Assembly: GCF_001613045.1 (NCBI RefSeq)
Contig: NZ_BDBP01000013.1
Location: 62,001 to 126,000, forward strand
Reading direction: 5' to 3'
Length of the DNA: 64,000 bases
Source: Nocardia lijiangensis NBRC 108240
GTDB lineage: Bacteria; Actinomycetota; Actinomycetes; Mycobacteriales; Mycobacteriaceae
This document shows, one piece after another, positions 1-8,124 of this stretch. A program made the translations under genes and the position numbers. The stretch's first letter is position 1. The number at the start of each line of letters is the position of its first letter. The notes beneath the pieces were generated by a model, which worked only from the letters and a program-made list of their open reading frames with translations, had not been told where the DNA came from and did no database searches.

Positions 1-752
1 AGCACCAGCGCCGGGATGGTGCCGAGCCGGTGCAGGGTCGCGGTCTCGTCGAAGGCGATCAGCGAGCCGAGGAAGCCCGCCATGGTCAGCAGCGGAGTCT
101 CGTTGAGCATGGCCGTCGCGACGGCGATCATCCTCGGGTTGATCTTCCTGGTGCCGAAGCTGGCCTCGCGCATGATCGGCTCGAAGATGCGCCGGGAGAA
201 CTGCTTCGACGCCTGCATCACCCGCGGCGCGCGCAGCACCGCGACCTGGAGCGAGACGACGGCGTACCGGTGCAGCAGCCTGCCGATGCCGACCTCGGTG
301 AGCCCGGTGGCGATGCCCGCGATCAGGCCGACGCCCACCACGCGCGTTCCGATGGACTCCGGAAACAGCCGGGCGTAGGCGAGCAGCACCATCGCGCCCA
401 TGGAGTGTCCGACCAGCACCAGCGGGCCGGTCGGCGTCACCGTGCGCAGCACCGCGTCGAGATCGTGGCCGAGCTGGTCGATGGTGTAGGTCGACGGGTC
501 GGCGGCGCCGGACTCGCCGTGGCCGCGGTGATCGTAGAAGACCATCCTGACCCCGTCGCCCCACTGTCGCGTCAGCTGGTCCCGCAGGAAGGACCACGAT
601 TCGGTGTGCAGGCAGTGCCCGTGCACGAACACCACGGTGAGCGGCGCGTCGTCGGCGCCGAAGGTGCGGACCGAGATCGGGACACCGTCATCGGCCGACA
701 CCGTGACACGATGGCCGTCGTAATCGGCGGCGCGGCGGGCGATCGTCGACAT
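1..752 (-). CDS. alpha/beta hydrolase, 3' end outside window
   Basis: This minus-strand frame runs off the left edge of the window without a stop, so only the N-terminal 250 residues are visible. It reads as an alpha/beta-hydrolase: an HGHC oxyanion-type motif near residue 44, a DHRGHGES segment near residue 74 and a GHSMG nucleophile elbow at 115-119 with Ser117. The ATG at 752 is preceded by a good AGGAGAA ribosome site at about 759-765, which fixes the start. There is no signal peptide, so a cytosolic esterase or lipase-like enzyme is likely. The catalytic Asp and His would lie beyond the edge. The substrate cannot be inferred. Confidence 0.85.
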   Translation of the reverse strand, partial: MSTIARRAADYDGHRVTVSADDGVPISVRTFGADDAPLTVVFVHGHCLHTESWSFLRDQLTRQWGDGVRMVFYDHRGHGESGAADPSTYTIDQLGHDLDAVLRTVTPTGPLVLVGHSMGAMVLLAYARLFPESIGTRVVGVGLIAGIATGLTEVGIGRLLHRYAVVSLQVAVLRAPRVMQASKQFSRRIFEPIMREASFGTRKINPRMIAVATAMLNETPLLTMAGFLGSLIAFDETATLHRLGTIPALV

Positions 753-934
753 TGGCTTTCTCCTGCGGCGGGGCACCTGTGCTGAGCGTCTGTGACAGGT
801 TGTCGATATCAATTTCCGCACCGTTAACCGGTCATACCGGACGTTATGGACACGTTGTCCAACCGACGCCGCCGGTCGATCATTTTCGGTTGACCCACCT
901 CCTCGCAGAAGAATCTACGAAAACCTAGCCAGAT

Positions 935-1070
935 CGCTAGAGAGAAGTAGATTTCGCTCGGCCGTCCGCGGTAGACCCTCCTATCCGACGGTCTACCGAA
1001 CGTTCTAGAGGTCCGTAGATTTCGTAATCCCGGGCTGCCGCGAGTATCGAAAATCTACGTCTCTCTATCG
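935..1070. repeat. cluster of inverted repeats in 390-nt intergenic region
   Basis: The 753-1142 gap holds no gene. An imperfect inverted repeat of about 22 nt has arms at 935-956 and 1048-1070, with cores CTAGAGAGAAGTAGATTTCG and, on the other arm, CGAAAATCTACGTCTCTCTA. A further GTAGATTTCG copy is at 1015-1024, and a GTAGACC/GGTCTAC hairpin lies inside at 971-977 and 990-996. The CTCTCTAC core recurs in the palindrome at 4481-4504. It may be a multi-site operator for the hydrolase at 752, or a small decayed repeat element; the sequence alone does not decide. Confidence 0.6.
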
Positions 1071-1142
1071 AATTGGCAAGACTCACGCAGATTCCCATGA
1101 CGCCCGGTGGGAACCGGCCCACCGGGCGCATGGCGCCGACTC

Positions 1143-3095
1143 CTACGTGGCGTGGGTTCGCGTCGAAGGCAGGAACGGCCGCAGCAGATTGGCCTCGGTG
1201 GACGGTCCTGTCTGCCATTCGGCGATCCACGGCCCGGTGCCCTCGCTCGGGTCGAAGACGCCGTCCTCCAGCCACTGGTACCGCCCGTCGAGCACGCCCC
1301 TGGTGAGGGTGCGGTCCTCGTCGTCGGTGTTCTCCCACAGCGCGTCGAAGAGCCTGCGCACCCGGATGCGCGACTGACGGCAGAAGGTGTCGGCGAGTTC
1401 GACGGCCGCGTGCCCCTCGGGTTCACCGGACGCGCGCTGCGCTTCGGCCCGTACGCAGGCCGCGGACATGGCGAACAGCTCGGCGCCGATATCGACGATG
1501 CGCCCGAGGAAGTTCTGCCGGTACTCGAGGCCGGCCTGCCAGCGTGCCATGGCGTACATCAGCGAACGCGCCTGCTTGCGCGAGTTGCGTTCGACGAACC
1601 GCAGATGCCGTGCCAGCGAGCCGAATTCGGCATAGGTGCCGGTGACGGTGCCCGCGCCGACGGCCAGCTGCGGGAACCACTTGGCGTAGAAGCCGGTGGC
1701 GCCGACGGCGGCCTTGGCCTTGTCCTTGAGCTCGGCGTTGCGGTCGACGAGCGCGCCCGCGGCGGCCATGTGCGCGTCGGCCATCTCGCGGGCGACCAGC
1801 AGCCGCATGATCTCGCTGGAACCCTCGAAGATCCGGTTGATGCGCAGGTCGCGCAGCAGCTGCTCGGCGCCGACTGCTCGCTCGCCACGGGCGGCGAGCG
1901 AGGCGGCCGTTTCGTAGCCGCGTCCGCCGCGGATCTGCACCAGTTCGTCGGCGATCTGGCAGCTCATCTCGCTGGCCCACAGCTTGGCGAGCGCGGCCTC
2001 GATGCGGATGTCGTTGCGGTCCTCGTCGCACATGGTCGCCGAGAGGTCGAGCGCCGCCTCCAGCGCGTAGGTGGTCGCGGCGATGAAGGAGATCTTCTCG
2101 CCCACCGCGGCGTGCTCGCCGACCGGCCTGCCCCACTGCACGCGCTGCGCGCTCCACTCCCTGGCGATCTTCAGCGACCACTTGGCGGCGGCGGTGCACA
2201 TCGCCGGGATGGCGAGACGGCCCGCGTTCAGCGTCGTCAGCGCGATCTTGAGGCCGTCGCCCTCCCTGCCGATCAGGTTGCCCTTGGGCACCCGCACGTT
2301 GTGCATCCGCGTGACGCCGTTCTCGATGCCGCGCAACCCCATGAACGCGTTGCGGCGCTCCACGGTGATGCCCGGCGAGTCGGCCTCCACCACGAACGCG
2401 GAGATGCCGCCGCGATGCCCTTCGCTCTTGGGCACCCGCGCCATCACCACCAGCAATTCGGCGACGACGCCGTTGGTGGTCCAGAGCTTCACGCCGTTCA
2501 ACTCGTAGGCCTCGCCGTCGGCCGTCGGGGTCGCGGTGCTCGCCATGCGGGCCGGATCGGAACCGACGTCGGGTTCGGTCAGCAGGAACGCGCTGACCGC
2601 GCCCGCCGCGCAGCGCGGCAGGAACTCGGCCTTCTGCTCGGGGGTGCCCGCCAGCTTCAGCGGTTCGGGCACGCCGATGGACTGGTGCGCCGAGAGCAGC
2701 ACGCCGAGGCTGGGATGCGCCGAACCGGCGAGCATGAGCGCCCGGTTGTAGCCGAACTGCGACAGGCCCTGGCCGCCATAGGACTCCGGAATCTTCAGGC
2801 CGAAACAGCCGAGTTCGGCCAGGCCCTTGACGTACTCGTCGGGGATGCGGCCCTCCGCCTCGATCACCGCTCCGTCGATGCTCTCGCAGAGCGGCCGCAG
2901 GCGTGCCAGGTAGGCCTCGGTGCGGGCGGCGTCCTCCGCGCCGGGCCGCGGGTAGGGGTGGATCAGATCGAGCCGGAACCGTCCGAGAAACATCTCCTTG
3001 GCGAACGACGGTTTGGCCCAGCTGGTTTCGCGGGATTCTTCGACCAGTGCGCGAGCCTGTTCTTCGGTGGCGTCGACTTTCGCGGCAGTCGCCAT
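1143..3095 (-). CDS. fadE10: acyl-CoA dehydrogenase, FadE10-like
   Basis: This 650-residue flavoprotein resembles the mycobacterial FadE10 group in length and in long conserved stretches such as EEQARALVEESRE, FLLTEPDVGSDPARMASTAT and RINRIFEGSSEIMR. It should carry out the FAD-dependent alpha,beta-dehydrogenation of an acyl-CoA in beta-oxidation or a related pathway. The N-terminal two thirds is the acyl-CoA dehydrogenase fold; the C-terminal helical extension is typical of long FadE proteins. The frame can be extended to a GTG at 3125, but the ATG at 3095 has a perfect GGAGGA site just upstream and is preferred. It is monocistronic, with no partner nearby, so the natural substrate is unknown. 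Confidence 0.85.
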   Translation of the reverse strand: MATAAKVDATEEQARALVEESRETSWAKPSFAKEMFLGRFRLDLIHPYPRPGAEDAARTEAYLARLRPLCESIDGAVIEAEGRIPDEYVKGLAELGCFGLKIPESYGGQGLSQFGYNRALMLAGSAHPSLGVLLSAHQSIGVPEPLKLAGTPEQKAEFLPRCAAGAVSAFLLTEPDVGSDPARMASTATPTADGEAYELNGVKLWTTNGVVAELLVVMARVPKSEGHRGGISAFVVEADSPGITVERRNAFMGLRGIENGVTRMHNVRVPKGNLIGREGDGLKIALTTLNAGRLAIPAMCTAAAKWSLKIAREWSAQRVQWGRPVGEHAAVGEKISFIAATTYALEAALDLSATMCDEDRNDIRIEAALAKLWASEMSCQIADELVQIRGGRGYETAASLAARGERAVGAEQLLRDLRINRIFEGSSEIMRLLVAREMADAHMAAAGALVDRNAELKDKAKAAVGATGFYAKWFPQLAVGAGTVTGTYAEFGSLARHLRFVERNSRKQARSLMYAMARWQAGLEYRQNFLGRIVDIGAELFAMSAACVRAEAQRASGEPEGHAAVELADTFCRQSRIRVRRLFDALWENTDDEDRTLTRGVLDGRYQWLEDGVFDPSEGTGPWIAEWQTGPSTEANLLRPFLPSTRTHAT

Positions 3096-3258
3096 GGTGT
3101 CCTCCTCGGAGGTGATCAGAATCACATTCGAGTGTAGGAAAGTCGGTTACTCACCGGTAGGTGTATCGGCAGATCGATTTCTACCGATTTCTAATGATCT
3201 TGATAGAAACGCGAATAGGCGCGTCTGCGGGGCCGGGCTTCATCCGTCGCGACGGCAG

Positions 3259-4446
3259 TCACACGCTGCGGAGATAGCGGCCGAAGTGCGGGACCGTGAA
3301 ACCGATCGTGCCGCGCTCGGCCGAGTAGATCAGCCCCTTCTTGATCAGACCGTCACGCGCGGGTGAGAGCGAGGCCGGTTTGCGTCCGAGTTCGCCTGCC
3401 ACCGCGGCGGTCGCGACCGGACCGTCGTCGCCGGACAGGTCGGCCATGGCGCGCATGTACTCCCGCTCCGCGGGGGTTGCCCGTTCATAACGAGATCCGA
3501 AGAAGCCGACCGCCAGTTCCTCCTCGGCGGCGGGCGCGGCCACCTCGACATCCTCCGCGGTGATTGGGCTCTCCGGCGCTTGGTCCCACGCTGCCTTGCC
3601 GTAGGCCTGCACGAAATAGGGATATCCATCGGCCTTTTCGTACAACGCCTCCAGCGCCTCCTCGGTGAACTTCACCTCCTCGCGCTCGGCGGGCGCGATC
3701 AGCGCGCGGTCGGCAGACGCCCGGTCCAGCCGATCGATCCGGTGATAGCTGAACAGACGCTCCGAATAGCTCTTCGACGCGGATAGCACCGCGGGCAGAT
3801 GCGGGAGACCCGCACCGACGACGATCAGCGGCGCGCCGTCCTGACTCAGTTCGTGGCAGGCCCCGCAGATCGCGGAGATGTCGGCCGCCCCGAGGTCCTG
3901 CATCTCGTCGATGAATATGGCCATGCCGACGCCGATGTCGCCCGCCAGCCCCGCGGCCTCCTTGAGCAGCTCCACCAGATCGATCTCGATGTCGCCGGAG
4001 TCGGCGCGCCCCGAGACCGCGGGCACGTCGATGCCGGGCTGCCAGCGCTCCCGCATGCCCTTGTCGGCCGTGGCACGCAAGGCGAAGGCCTTGAGAATGC
4101 CGAGGAAATCATCGACCCGCTCCGGGTTGCGGTGCGCCATGGCGATGGCGCGGGTGGCCATGTGCAGTGCCGAGGAGAGCGGCCGGCGCAGTTCCTGATC
4201 CGGCTGTGCCTCGATCTTGCCGGTGCCCCAGCCGCGCGAGATAGCGGCCGAGCGAAGTTGATTGAGCAGCACCGTCTTTCCGACGCCCCGCAATCCGGTG
4301 AGCATCACGCTGCGTTCGGGCCTGCCCCTCGCGACGCGCTCGAGCACGATGTCGAAGGCATCGAGTTGCTTGTCGCGCCCGGCTAGTTCGGGCGGGCGCT
4401 GACCCGCGCCGGGTGCATACGGATTGCGCACGGGGTCCATGCCCAC
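3259..4446 (-). CDS. AAA family ATPase (Orc1/STAND-like)
   Basis: This is a 395-residue P-loop ATPase. The Walker A motif is GLRGVGKT at 51-58, and a Walker B-type IFIDEMQDL lies near residue 180. The last 80 residues look like a winged-helix domain (PVATAAVAGELGRKPASLSPARDGLIKKGLI). The arrangement matches the archaeal-type/Orc1-like ATPases common in actinomycetes, whose role is mostly unassigned and may be DNA-related or regulatory. The start could be GTG 4446 or the ATG two codons on at 4440; neither has a strong ribosome site. A palindrome lies 35-60 nt upstream, in the divergent gap shared with the small coiled-coil gene. Confidence 0.75.
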   Translation of the reverse strand: MGMDPVRNPYAPGAGQRPPELAGRDKQLDAFDIVLERVARGRPERSVMLTGLRGVGKTVLLNQLRSAAISRGWGTGKIEAQPDQELRRPLSSALHMATRAIAMAHRNPERVDDFLGILKAFALRATADKGMRERWQPGIDVPAVSGRADSGDIEIDLVELLKEAAGLAGDIGVGMAIFIDEMQDLGAADISAICGACHELSQDGAPLIVVGAGLPHLPAVLSASKSYSERLFSYHRIDRLDRASADRALIAPAEREEVKFTEEALEALYEKADGYPYFVQAYGKAAWDQAPESPITAEDVEVAAPAAEEELAVGFFGSRYERATPAEREYMRAMADLSGDDGPVATAAVAGELGRKPASLSPARDGLIKKGLIYSAERGTIGFTVPHFGRYLRSV

Positions 4447-4478
4447 ACACCGTAGCGCGTTCGGGCACAGGAATCTTC

Positions 4479-4507
4479 CTCTCTCTACGTGATGTCGTAG
4501 AGAGGGG
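4479..4507. promoter_or_regulatory. palindromic operator CTCTCTACG-n6-CGTAGAGAG
   Basis: A perfect 9-bp inverted repeat (arms 4481-4489 and 4496-4504, spacer TGATGT) lies between the divergent AAA ATPase gene and the small coiled-coil gene. Its position suits a repressor site controlling both. The same CTCTCTA(C) core forms the inverted repeats at 935-1070, suggesting a shared binding protein, which is inference. Confidence 0.55.
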
Positions 4508-4592
4508 TATTGCGTCCTTGTCTTCTGCGCGGAAGTCTTTACGCTTGGGGCGGTTCGGTGAACGGTCGTGCGCAGGAACGAACGGAGGGGTC

Positions 4593-4877
4593 ATGTCCGA
4601 GGAGTCAGCTCCCCATACCACCGCCGAGGTGGTCGAGTCCTGGACCGTGCCCGTCGAGGCGACCCAGGCCGGGCTGATCCGGTCCAACATCCTCGTCGCC
4701 ATCGAGCAGGGTTACGACGACCCGCAGCTGGTCGCCGATCTCGCGGTCGGCCCGTTGGTCATGGCGCTGGGCAAACTCGAGCTGACGGTGGGCAAACTCG
4801 AGGTCGGCCTCGCCGAGGCGCGCAGGCGCATCGAAGAGCTGGAGCGGGCGCTGGCCGAGCGCGACGCGCGATCCTGA
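4593..4877 (+). CDS. small protein with C-terminal coiled coil
   Basis: I do not recognise this 94-residue protein. The start is the ATG at 4593, which has an AACGGAGGGG ribosome site immediately upstream; the frame is open further 5' but that part is not expected to be translated. The first 60 residues are mixed. Residues 58-92 form a strong heptad-like helix (LGKLELTVGKLEVGLAEARR then IEELERALAER), so self-association or binding to a partner is likely. No signal peptide or membrane segment is visible. It is divergent from the AAA ATPase gene across a palindrome, and the two may be co-regulated. Confidence 0.7.
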   Translation: MSEESAPHTTAEVVESWTVPVEATQAGLIRSNILVAIEQGYDDPQLVADLAVGPLVMALGKLELTVGKLEVGLAEARRRIEELERALAERDARS

Positions 4878-5088
4878 ACCGGCCCTTCTCGGTTCGTAAC
4901 AAGGTGCTCGCGCGCCGAGACCTTACCGTGACCTGACGACCGCGGCAGCATTTCGCCCGGTCGTCCAGTGATTTTTCACAAGGACTCGAAATTGCCGTGC
5001 TGTGCGCTGGACAACACCGCGCCCAACATCGTAATCTCTTCGTGACTTCGTGGACGGAGTCGCTTCGTAAGAAGAGCGGCGCCATGAA

Positions 5089-5243
5089 GTCACCGCCTAA
5101 TCGGTTGTCGGACCACCAGGTTTCGGCTGCCGTACCGGGGACCCACAGGTTCGTCTGGGGTGAATCCGCAAAGGCCTTCGGGCCGGCGCGGTAGGGCCGA
5201 TCTTCCCGGCCCGAACCCGTCAGCTAACCCGGTCGGCGGAAGA
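5089..5243 (+). promoter_or_regulatory. c-di-AMP riboswitch (ydaO-yuaA leader)
   Basis: The leader of the NlpC/P60 gene carries the conserved blocks of the ydaO-yuaA RNA in the right order: CACCGCCTAATC (5091-5102), GGGGACCCA (5137-5145), GGGGTGAATCC (5157-5167), GATCTTCC (5199-5206), CCGAACCCGTCAGCTAAC (5211-5228) and GGCGGAAG (5235-5242). CCGCC at 5093-5097 pairs with GGCGG at 5235-5239 to close the outer stem. This class senses cyclic di-AMP, and in actinobacteria it often precedes cell-wall hydrolase genes, where ligand binding usually lowers expression. Confidence 0.92.
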
Positions 5244-5268
5244 GCAGGAAGATCGGAGACTCAGCTCG

Positions 5269-5925
5269 GTGGGTAAACACAGCTTGCAGCGGGAATCGCG
5301 ACTGCCGAATTCCGTGAAGGGTGCGCTCGTCATGGGAGCGGTCGCCGCCACTGGCGCGATGCCCGCGGTGCCCGCGATGGCCGCCACGATCAACATTCCC
5401 GGCATCGGTGGTTTCGATGTTCCGGTCCCCCAGGAGTTCGAGCAGCCGGTCCAGCAGCTCAACCAGCAGCTGTCGCAGGCGCTCGCCGCGCCGCAGGGCG
5501 CCGCCCCGCAGCAGGCGCCGCTCGCCGCGCCGCAGTTCCCGAACTTCCAGATGCCCAACCCGTTCGAGGTGCAGAACAGCCCGGGTGACGTCGCTCTCGA
5601 CGCCGCCAAGAGCAAGGTCGGCGCCATGTACTCGTGGGGCGCCGCAGGCCCGTCGAGCTTCGACTGCTCCGGCCTGGTGAAGTGGGCCTACCGGCAGGCC
5701 GGTATCGAGCTGCCTCGCACCAGCTTCGAGCAGTCCCACGTCGGCGCTCCCGTCGCCTTCCAGGACCTGCAGCCCGGTGACATCGTCGTGACCAACGGCG
5801 GCGGCCACGTCGGCCTGTACGCGGGCGACGGCAAGCTGCTGAACGCCGTTCAGTCGGGCCAGCCGGTGTCCTACACCCCGCTCCGTCCGGACATGGTGGT
5901 CACCGCGCGTCGCATCGTGGACTGA
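5269..5925 (+). CDS. secreted NlpC/P60 peptidoglycan hydrolase
   Basis: The 218-residue product is an exported gamma-D-glutamyl-diamino acid endopeptidase-type enzyme that would cut peptidoglycan stem peptides. It starts at GTG 5269 with GGAG at 5255-5258. Residues 15-39 form a signal peptide ending near AMAA. A Gln/Pro-rich linker (about 52-105) leads to the NlpC/P60 domain, with FDCSGLVKWAYRQ (catalytic Cys133), GGGHVGLYAG (His180) and a polar third position near Asn192. The single-domain layout with a flexible linker resembles small mycobacterial NlpC/P60 proteins. The c-di-AMP riboswitch in its leader ties its expression to cyclic di-AMP and wall or osmotic status. Confidence 0.92.
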   Translation: MGKHSLQRESRLPNSVKGALVMGAVAATGAMPAVPAMAATINIPGIGGFDVPVPQEFEQPVQQLNQQLSQALAAPQGAAPQQAPLAAPQFPNFQMPNPFEVQNSPGDVALDAAKSKVGAMYSWGAAGPSSFDCSGLVKWAYRQAGIELPRTSFEQSHVGAPVAFQDLQPGDIVVTNGGGHVGLYAGDGKLLNAVQSGQPVSYTPLRPDMVVTARRIVD

Positions 5926-5997
5926 GCGACGCCGTCGCACGACCTCCGTAGTCGGCCTGCCGCATGGCCGGAGCCGAAGTACGCATAGTCTGAATCA

Positions 5998-6393
5998 GTG
6001 CCACAGGGAGAGCAGGCTGCCCCGACACAGGCCAGGGTCGATTCCTGGACCTGGGCGGTGCGCCTGTTCAAAACCCGGTCCGCGGCCGCGGAGGCCTGCC
6101 GAGGCGGGCATGTTCGCGTCAACGGCACCACGGCCAAACCCGCTCACCCGGTGCGCCCGGGTGACGAAATCCGTATACGGGCGGGCGGTGTCGAACGCAT
6201 CGTGATCGTCGAGCGAGTCATCACCAAGCGCGTCGGCCCCCCGGTCGCCGCGCAATGTCTGATCGACCGCAGCCCGCCCCCGCCCTCCCGCGAGATCCTC
6301 GCGACCATGCCCCGCCGAGATCGCGGCTCGGGTCGCCCCACCAAGCGCGAGCGACGCGACACCGATCGTCTTCTCGGTCGCACCGAGGACTGA
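5998..6393 (+). CDS. S4-domain RNA-binding protein (Hsp15-like)
   Basis: This 131-residue protein has an N-terminal S4 RNA-binding fold (DSWTWAVRLFKTRSAAAEAC, then GHVRVNGTTAKPAHPVRPGD) and a basic, disordered tail (RRDRGSGRPTKRERRDTDR). Hsp15-type S4 proteins bind rRNA and help recycle stalled 50S subunits; that role is inferred from the family. No Shine-Dalgarno sequence precedes the GTG. A TAGTCT -10 hexamer ends 6 nt before it, which suggests leaderless transcription. It is convergent with the FAAL gene, with only 3 nt between the stop codons. Confidence 0.85.
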   Translation: MPQGEQAAPTQARVDSWTWAVRLFKTRSAAAEACRGGHVRVNGTTAKPAHPVRPGDEIRIRAGGVERIVIVERVITKRVGPPVAAQCLIDRSPPPPSREILATMPRRDRGSGRPTKRERRDTDRLLGRTED

Positions 6394-6396
6394 CGC

Positions 6397-8124
6397 TCAC
6401 GGCATCGGCTGGTTGCCGATCGTGACCAGGTGCGGCAGCGTGCCCGCGCCGAAGAGCCTGCGGCACTCGCCGCGGCGTAATTTTCCGCTGGAGGTCTTGG
6501 GAATTCCGCCCGGCTCGACGAGCACGACCGACCCCGGCATCACCTCGTGAGCCGACGCGATCGCCGCCCTGATCCGGCGCGCGATCCCGGCGAGCACGTC
6601 GGCCTCGGCGGCGGCGCCTGCCAGCTCCGCGACCACGACGAGATCCTCGCGCAGTCCGTCGTCGTGGCCGAACGCGGTCACGTGGCCCCGGCGAATCTCG
6701 GGCGCGGTGGCGGCCACCGTCGACTCGATGTCGGAGGGATAGTGGTTGCGGCCCTCCACCACGATGAGGTCCTTGAGCCTGCTGGCGATATACAGCTGGC
6801 CGTCGAACCGGAAACCGAGATCGCCGGTGCGCAGCCAGCGTTCAGGTCGTCCGTCCAGTGTGGCGCCGAACGTCTCCTCGGTCGCGGCCGGATTGCCGAA
6901 GTACCCCGCGCAGACGTTCGGCCCGGCCACCCAGATCTCGCCGACGGTGTCCGCGGGCAGCTCGGTCCGAGTTGCCGGATCGACGACCGCGACCCGCTGT
7001 CCGGCGGGCGCGCCGCAGCCGACCAGCGCGACACCGGCCGCGTCGGTCTCGTCGACGAGCGCACGGCCTTCGGCCAGCTCGGCCCGATCGAAACGGTGGG
7101 TCACGGGTTCGGCGTCCTGGTCGCCGAGGGTCACCGAGAGCGTCGCCTCGGCGAGCCCGTAACCCGGCGTGTGCGCGGCGTGCCGGAAACCACTCGCCGC
7201 GAAGGTCTCTGTGAACTGCTCCAGCACCTCGGAACGGACCGGTTCGGCGCCGTTGAGCAGCGCGTCGAGCGAGGAGAGATCCAGGTCTTCGCGTTCGGCG
7301 CGCGTGGTGCCCGAGACCGCGAGGGCAAGACCGAAATTCGGCCCGCCCGTGACGCCTGCCCGATAGTCGGCGCAGGCGCGCAGCCAGCGGATCGGGCGCT
7401 TGACGAACTCTGTCGGCGCCATGGTCACGCCGAGCACGCCGGAGTACAGCGGCAGCGCGAGCGCGAGCACCAGGCCCATGTCGTGGAAGAACGGCAGCCA
7501 GGTGACGATGGGTTTGTGCTGCACCGCGGGCACCGCGCGCCACAGCTGGGCCAGCGCGGCGCCGAGATGCGCGTGCCCGACCTCGACGCCCGCGGGCGCT
7601 TTGGTCGAGCCGGAGGTGTATTGGAGATAGGCCGGTTCCGACCCGACCGGATCGAGCACCGGATCCGTCGCGTCGGTGGTCACCAGATCCTCGGGCAGGC
7701 GATGAATCCGGCCGAGCGCCGCGCCCACGCTGGGTTCGGTCCGCGCGTCGCCGGAGGAGAGCAGGCTCAGCGCGGGGCGGGAATCGGCGATCGCGCCGTC
7801 CAGCCGGGCGGTGTTCCGTGCGCCCGAGACCGGGAAGAGCGGCACGGCGATGCGGCCTGCGTACAGGCAGGCGAGGAAGGCCACCACGTAGTCCAGCCCA
7901 TGTGCGCACAGGATCGCGACGCGGTCGCCCGGCTCGGTGTCGGCGCGCAGGTGCCGCGCGAGCAGGCCCGCCGCGCGGTGCAACTGCGCGTAAGTGAGCG
8001 ATCTCGGCTCGCATACGGTTCCGCGATAACGCAATTCGACGAATGCTTGGCCGTCGGGTTTGGTCGCCGCCCACGCCGCGATGCGCGCGGCGAGTGGGCT
8101 GGGGAATTCCGGCTCGGCTGTCAC
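6397..8124 (-). CDS. fatty acyl-AMP ligase (FAAL, FadD32-type)
   Basis: This 575-residue adenylate-forming enzyme should activate a fatty acid as acyl-AMP and load it on an acyl carrier protein rather than on CoA. Visible motifs are YTSGSTKAPAG (ATP loop), LPFFHDMGL, YGLAEATLS, GEIWVAG, LRTGDLGF and a C-terminal KTSSGKLRR with the catalytic Lys. The LPFFHDMGL and RPIRWLR segments and the overall length fit FAALs rather than CoA ligases. The GTG start overlaps the PKS stop by 4 nt (GTGA), so it is translationally coupled as the last gene of the ACP-PKS-FAAL operon. It probably primes the adjacent carrier protein or PKS. Confidence 0.88.
   Translation of the reverse strand: MTAEPEFPSPLAARIAAWAATKPDGQAFVELRYRGTVCEPRSLTYAQLHRAAGLLARHLRADTEPGDRVAILCAHGLDYVVAFLACLYAGRIAVPLFPVSGARNTARLDGAIADSRPALSLLSSGDARTEPSVGAALGRIHRLPEDLVTTDATDPVLDPVGSEPAYLQYTSGSTKAPAGVEVGHAHLGAALAQLWRAVPAVQHKPIVTWLPFFHDMGLVLALALPLYSGVLGVTMAPTEFVKRPIRWLRACADYRAGVTGGPNFGLALAVSGTTRAEREDLDLSSLDALLNGAEPVRSEVLEQFTETFAASGFRHAAHTPGYGLAEATLSVTLGDQDAEPVTHRFDRAELAEGRALVDETDAAGVALVGCGAPAGQRVAVVDPATRTELPADTVGEIWVAGPNVCAGYFGNPAATEETFGATLDGRPERWLRTGDLGFRFDGQLYIASRLKDLIVVEGRNHYPSDIESTVAATAPEIRRGHVTAFGHDDGLREDLVVVAELAGAAAEADVLAGIARRIRAAIASAHEVMPGSVVLVEPGGIPKTSSGKLRRGECRRLFGAGTLPHLVTIGNQPMP

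Noticed and set aside
1107..3137. 676-residue plus-strand ORF opposite fadE10
   Set aside because: It is an antisense shadow in high-GC sequence; the composition is Arg/Gly/His-rich, and the real gene on the minus strand has strong family motifs.
3126..3258. Operator in the fadE10 upstream gap (CACC-GGTA-GGTG)
   Set aside because: The inverted repeat is only 4 bp per arm and can arise by chance.
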